A program made the translations under genes and the position numbers. The notes beneath the pieces were generated by a model that was given only the letters and a program-made list of their open reading frames with translations, did no database searches and was not told the origin of the DNA. This document shows, in pieces, positions 60,731 to 64,000 of a stretch of 64,000 bases of DNA. Every line of letters begins with the position of its first letter. Within the stretch, counting starts at the first letter, position 1. The stretch comes from Pantoea vagans (GTDB taxonomy: Bacteria > Pseudomonadota > Gammaproteobacteria > Enterobacterales > Enterobacteriaceae): NCBI RefSeq assembly GCF_001506165.1, contig NZ_CP011427.1, forward strand, positions 3,100,001 to 3,164,000, in the 5' to 3' direction.

Positions 60731-60739
60731 AATCTTGGT

Positions 60740-60880
60740 GTTCTGTCCTGTGTCTTTTGCACTGCTGCTGCGTTGGCTGCGTTCGCGCTGCTCAGTCACA
60801 TACTCATGTATGCTCCTTCACATCGTCTCGCTTGCCGCCTTGCTTCAGCGCAAAATCCTTCGGACTCATGTCCGCAGAAC
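60740..60880. repeat. ERIC-like palindromic element in the 23S-5S spacer
   Basis: The ends GTTCTG and CAGAAC are inverted, and the core CATAC-TCAT-GTATG, flanked by CAGT and CTCC, resembles the core of enterobacterial ERIC elements. It accounts for most of a 225-nt spacer that is about 90 nt in E. coli. It would fold in the pre-rRNA between the two mature species. Confidence 0.55.
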
Positions 60881-60955
60881 AAAACTAAATCTAAAATCCG
60901 GTGAATCAAGCTGAAAATCTACTTTGCGTCTCTTCAAAAACGCCTCTGGCGTTGT

Positions 60956-63861
<2,906 letters not shown>

Positions 63862-64000
63862 TCACAACCCACAGGCGTTTTACAACGCATGCAAGCTGCA
63901 AGCATTTGAGAGACTCGAACATGTCATCATTCATTTCTTATTACGGAGAAATGAACCGACACGTCGTTTCAATTTTCAGCTTGTTCCGGATTGTTAAAGA
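63862..64000 (-). other. Start of the 16S-23S spacer (truncated by the window)
   Basis: 139 nt upstream of 23S. No tRNA gene is visible in this part; any spacer tRNA would lie beyond the window edge. Confidence 0.7.

Overview
The window is chromosomal DNA of an enterobacterium, most likely of the Erwiniaceae (Pantoea/Erwinia). The evidence is near-identity of housekeeping proteins to E. coli relatives (ProBA, Crl, FrsA, Gpt, PepD, FadE, GmhA, DnaQ, RnhA, GloB, MltD), E. coli-like gene order in three blocks, and a methionine-salvage cluster plus a Klebsiella-type hpx ureide cluster that E. coli K-12 lacks. The genus is an inference; no marker gene was compared.

Layout. (1) 1-4.6 kb: operon for non-phosphorylating L-fucose-type sugar acid breakdown (lactonase, fuconate dehydratase, FAH-family hydrolase, SDR dehydrogenase) with a divergent FadR/GntR regulator. 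The SDR gene carries an in-frame amber codon at codon 15. (2) 4.6-9.4 kb: a phage-derived island on the minus strand: CI-like repressor, small basic ORF, T4-type lysozyme, holin, i-spanin, an o-spanin in another frame, and an EPS-depolymerase-like tailspike. There are no head, tail or integrase genes. Six copies of one 15-bp operator-like motif lie at the repressor start and in front of the lysis operon. (3) 9.6-17.6 kb: proBA, phoE with a PhoB box, crl, frsA, gpt, pepD. (4) 17.7-21.5 kb: a ribose-family ABC importer behind a tandem MetJ-box array. (5) 21.6-27.7 kb: dinB, dpaA, yafJ, gmhA, fadE. (6) 27.8-34.1 kb: 5-methylthioribose salvage (mtnK / mtnA, mtnDCB / mtnE) plus yafV, with two further MetJ boxes; then katG. 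(7) 36.5-51.7 kb: ureide catabolism from 5-hydroxyisourate to oxalate (uraH, uraD, hpxK, hpxJ, an amino-acid-type ABC importer, hpxU, hpxWXYZ, puuE, hpxA, hpxS, allantoin permease). (8) 51.8-64 kb: tRNA-Asp, dnaQ/rnhA, yafS, gloB, mltD, yafD, an MFS exporter, yafC, dkgB, a second tRNA-Asp, 5S and 23S rRNA. This is the distal end of an rrn operon in the rrnH position.

How it fits together. The MetJ boxes tie the orphan ribose-type importer to the mtn genes, which makes it a candidate methylthioribose importer. The hpx genes form a nitrogen-scavenging route with two transporters and two local regulators. The phage island looks like a retained lysis-plus-depolymerase module under its own repressor. 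A family of short paired palindromes (GGTCGCCAT/ATGGCGACC and GGTGCGCAT/ATGCGCACC) sits in five intergenic gaps.
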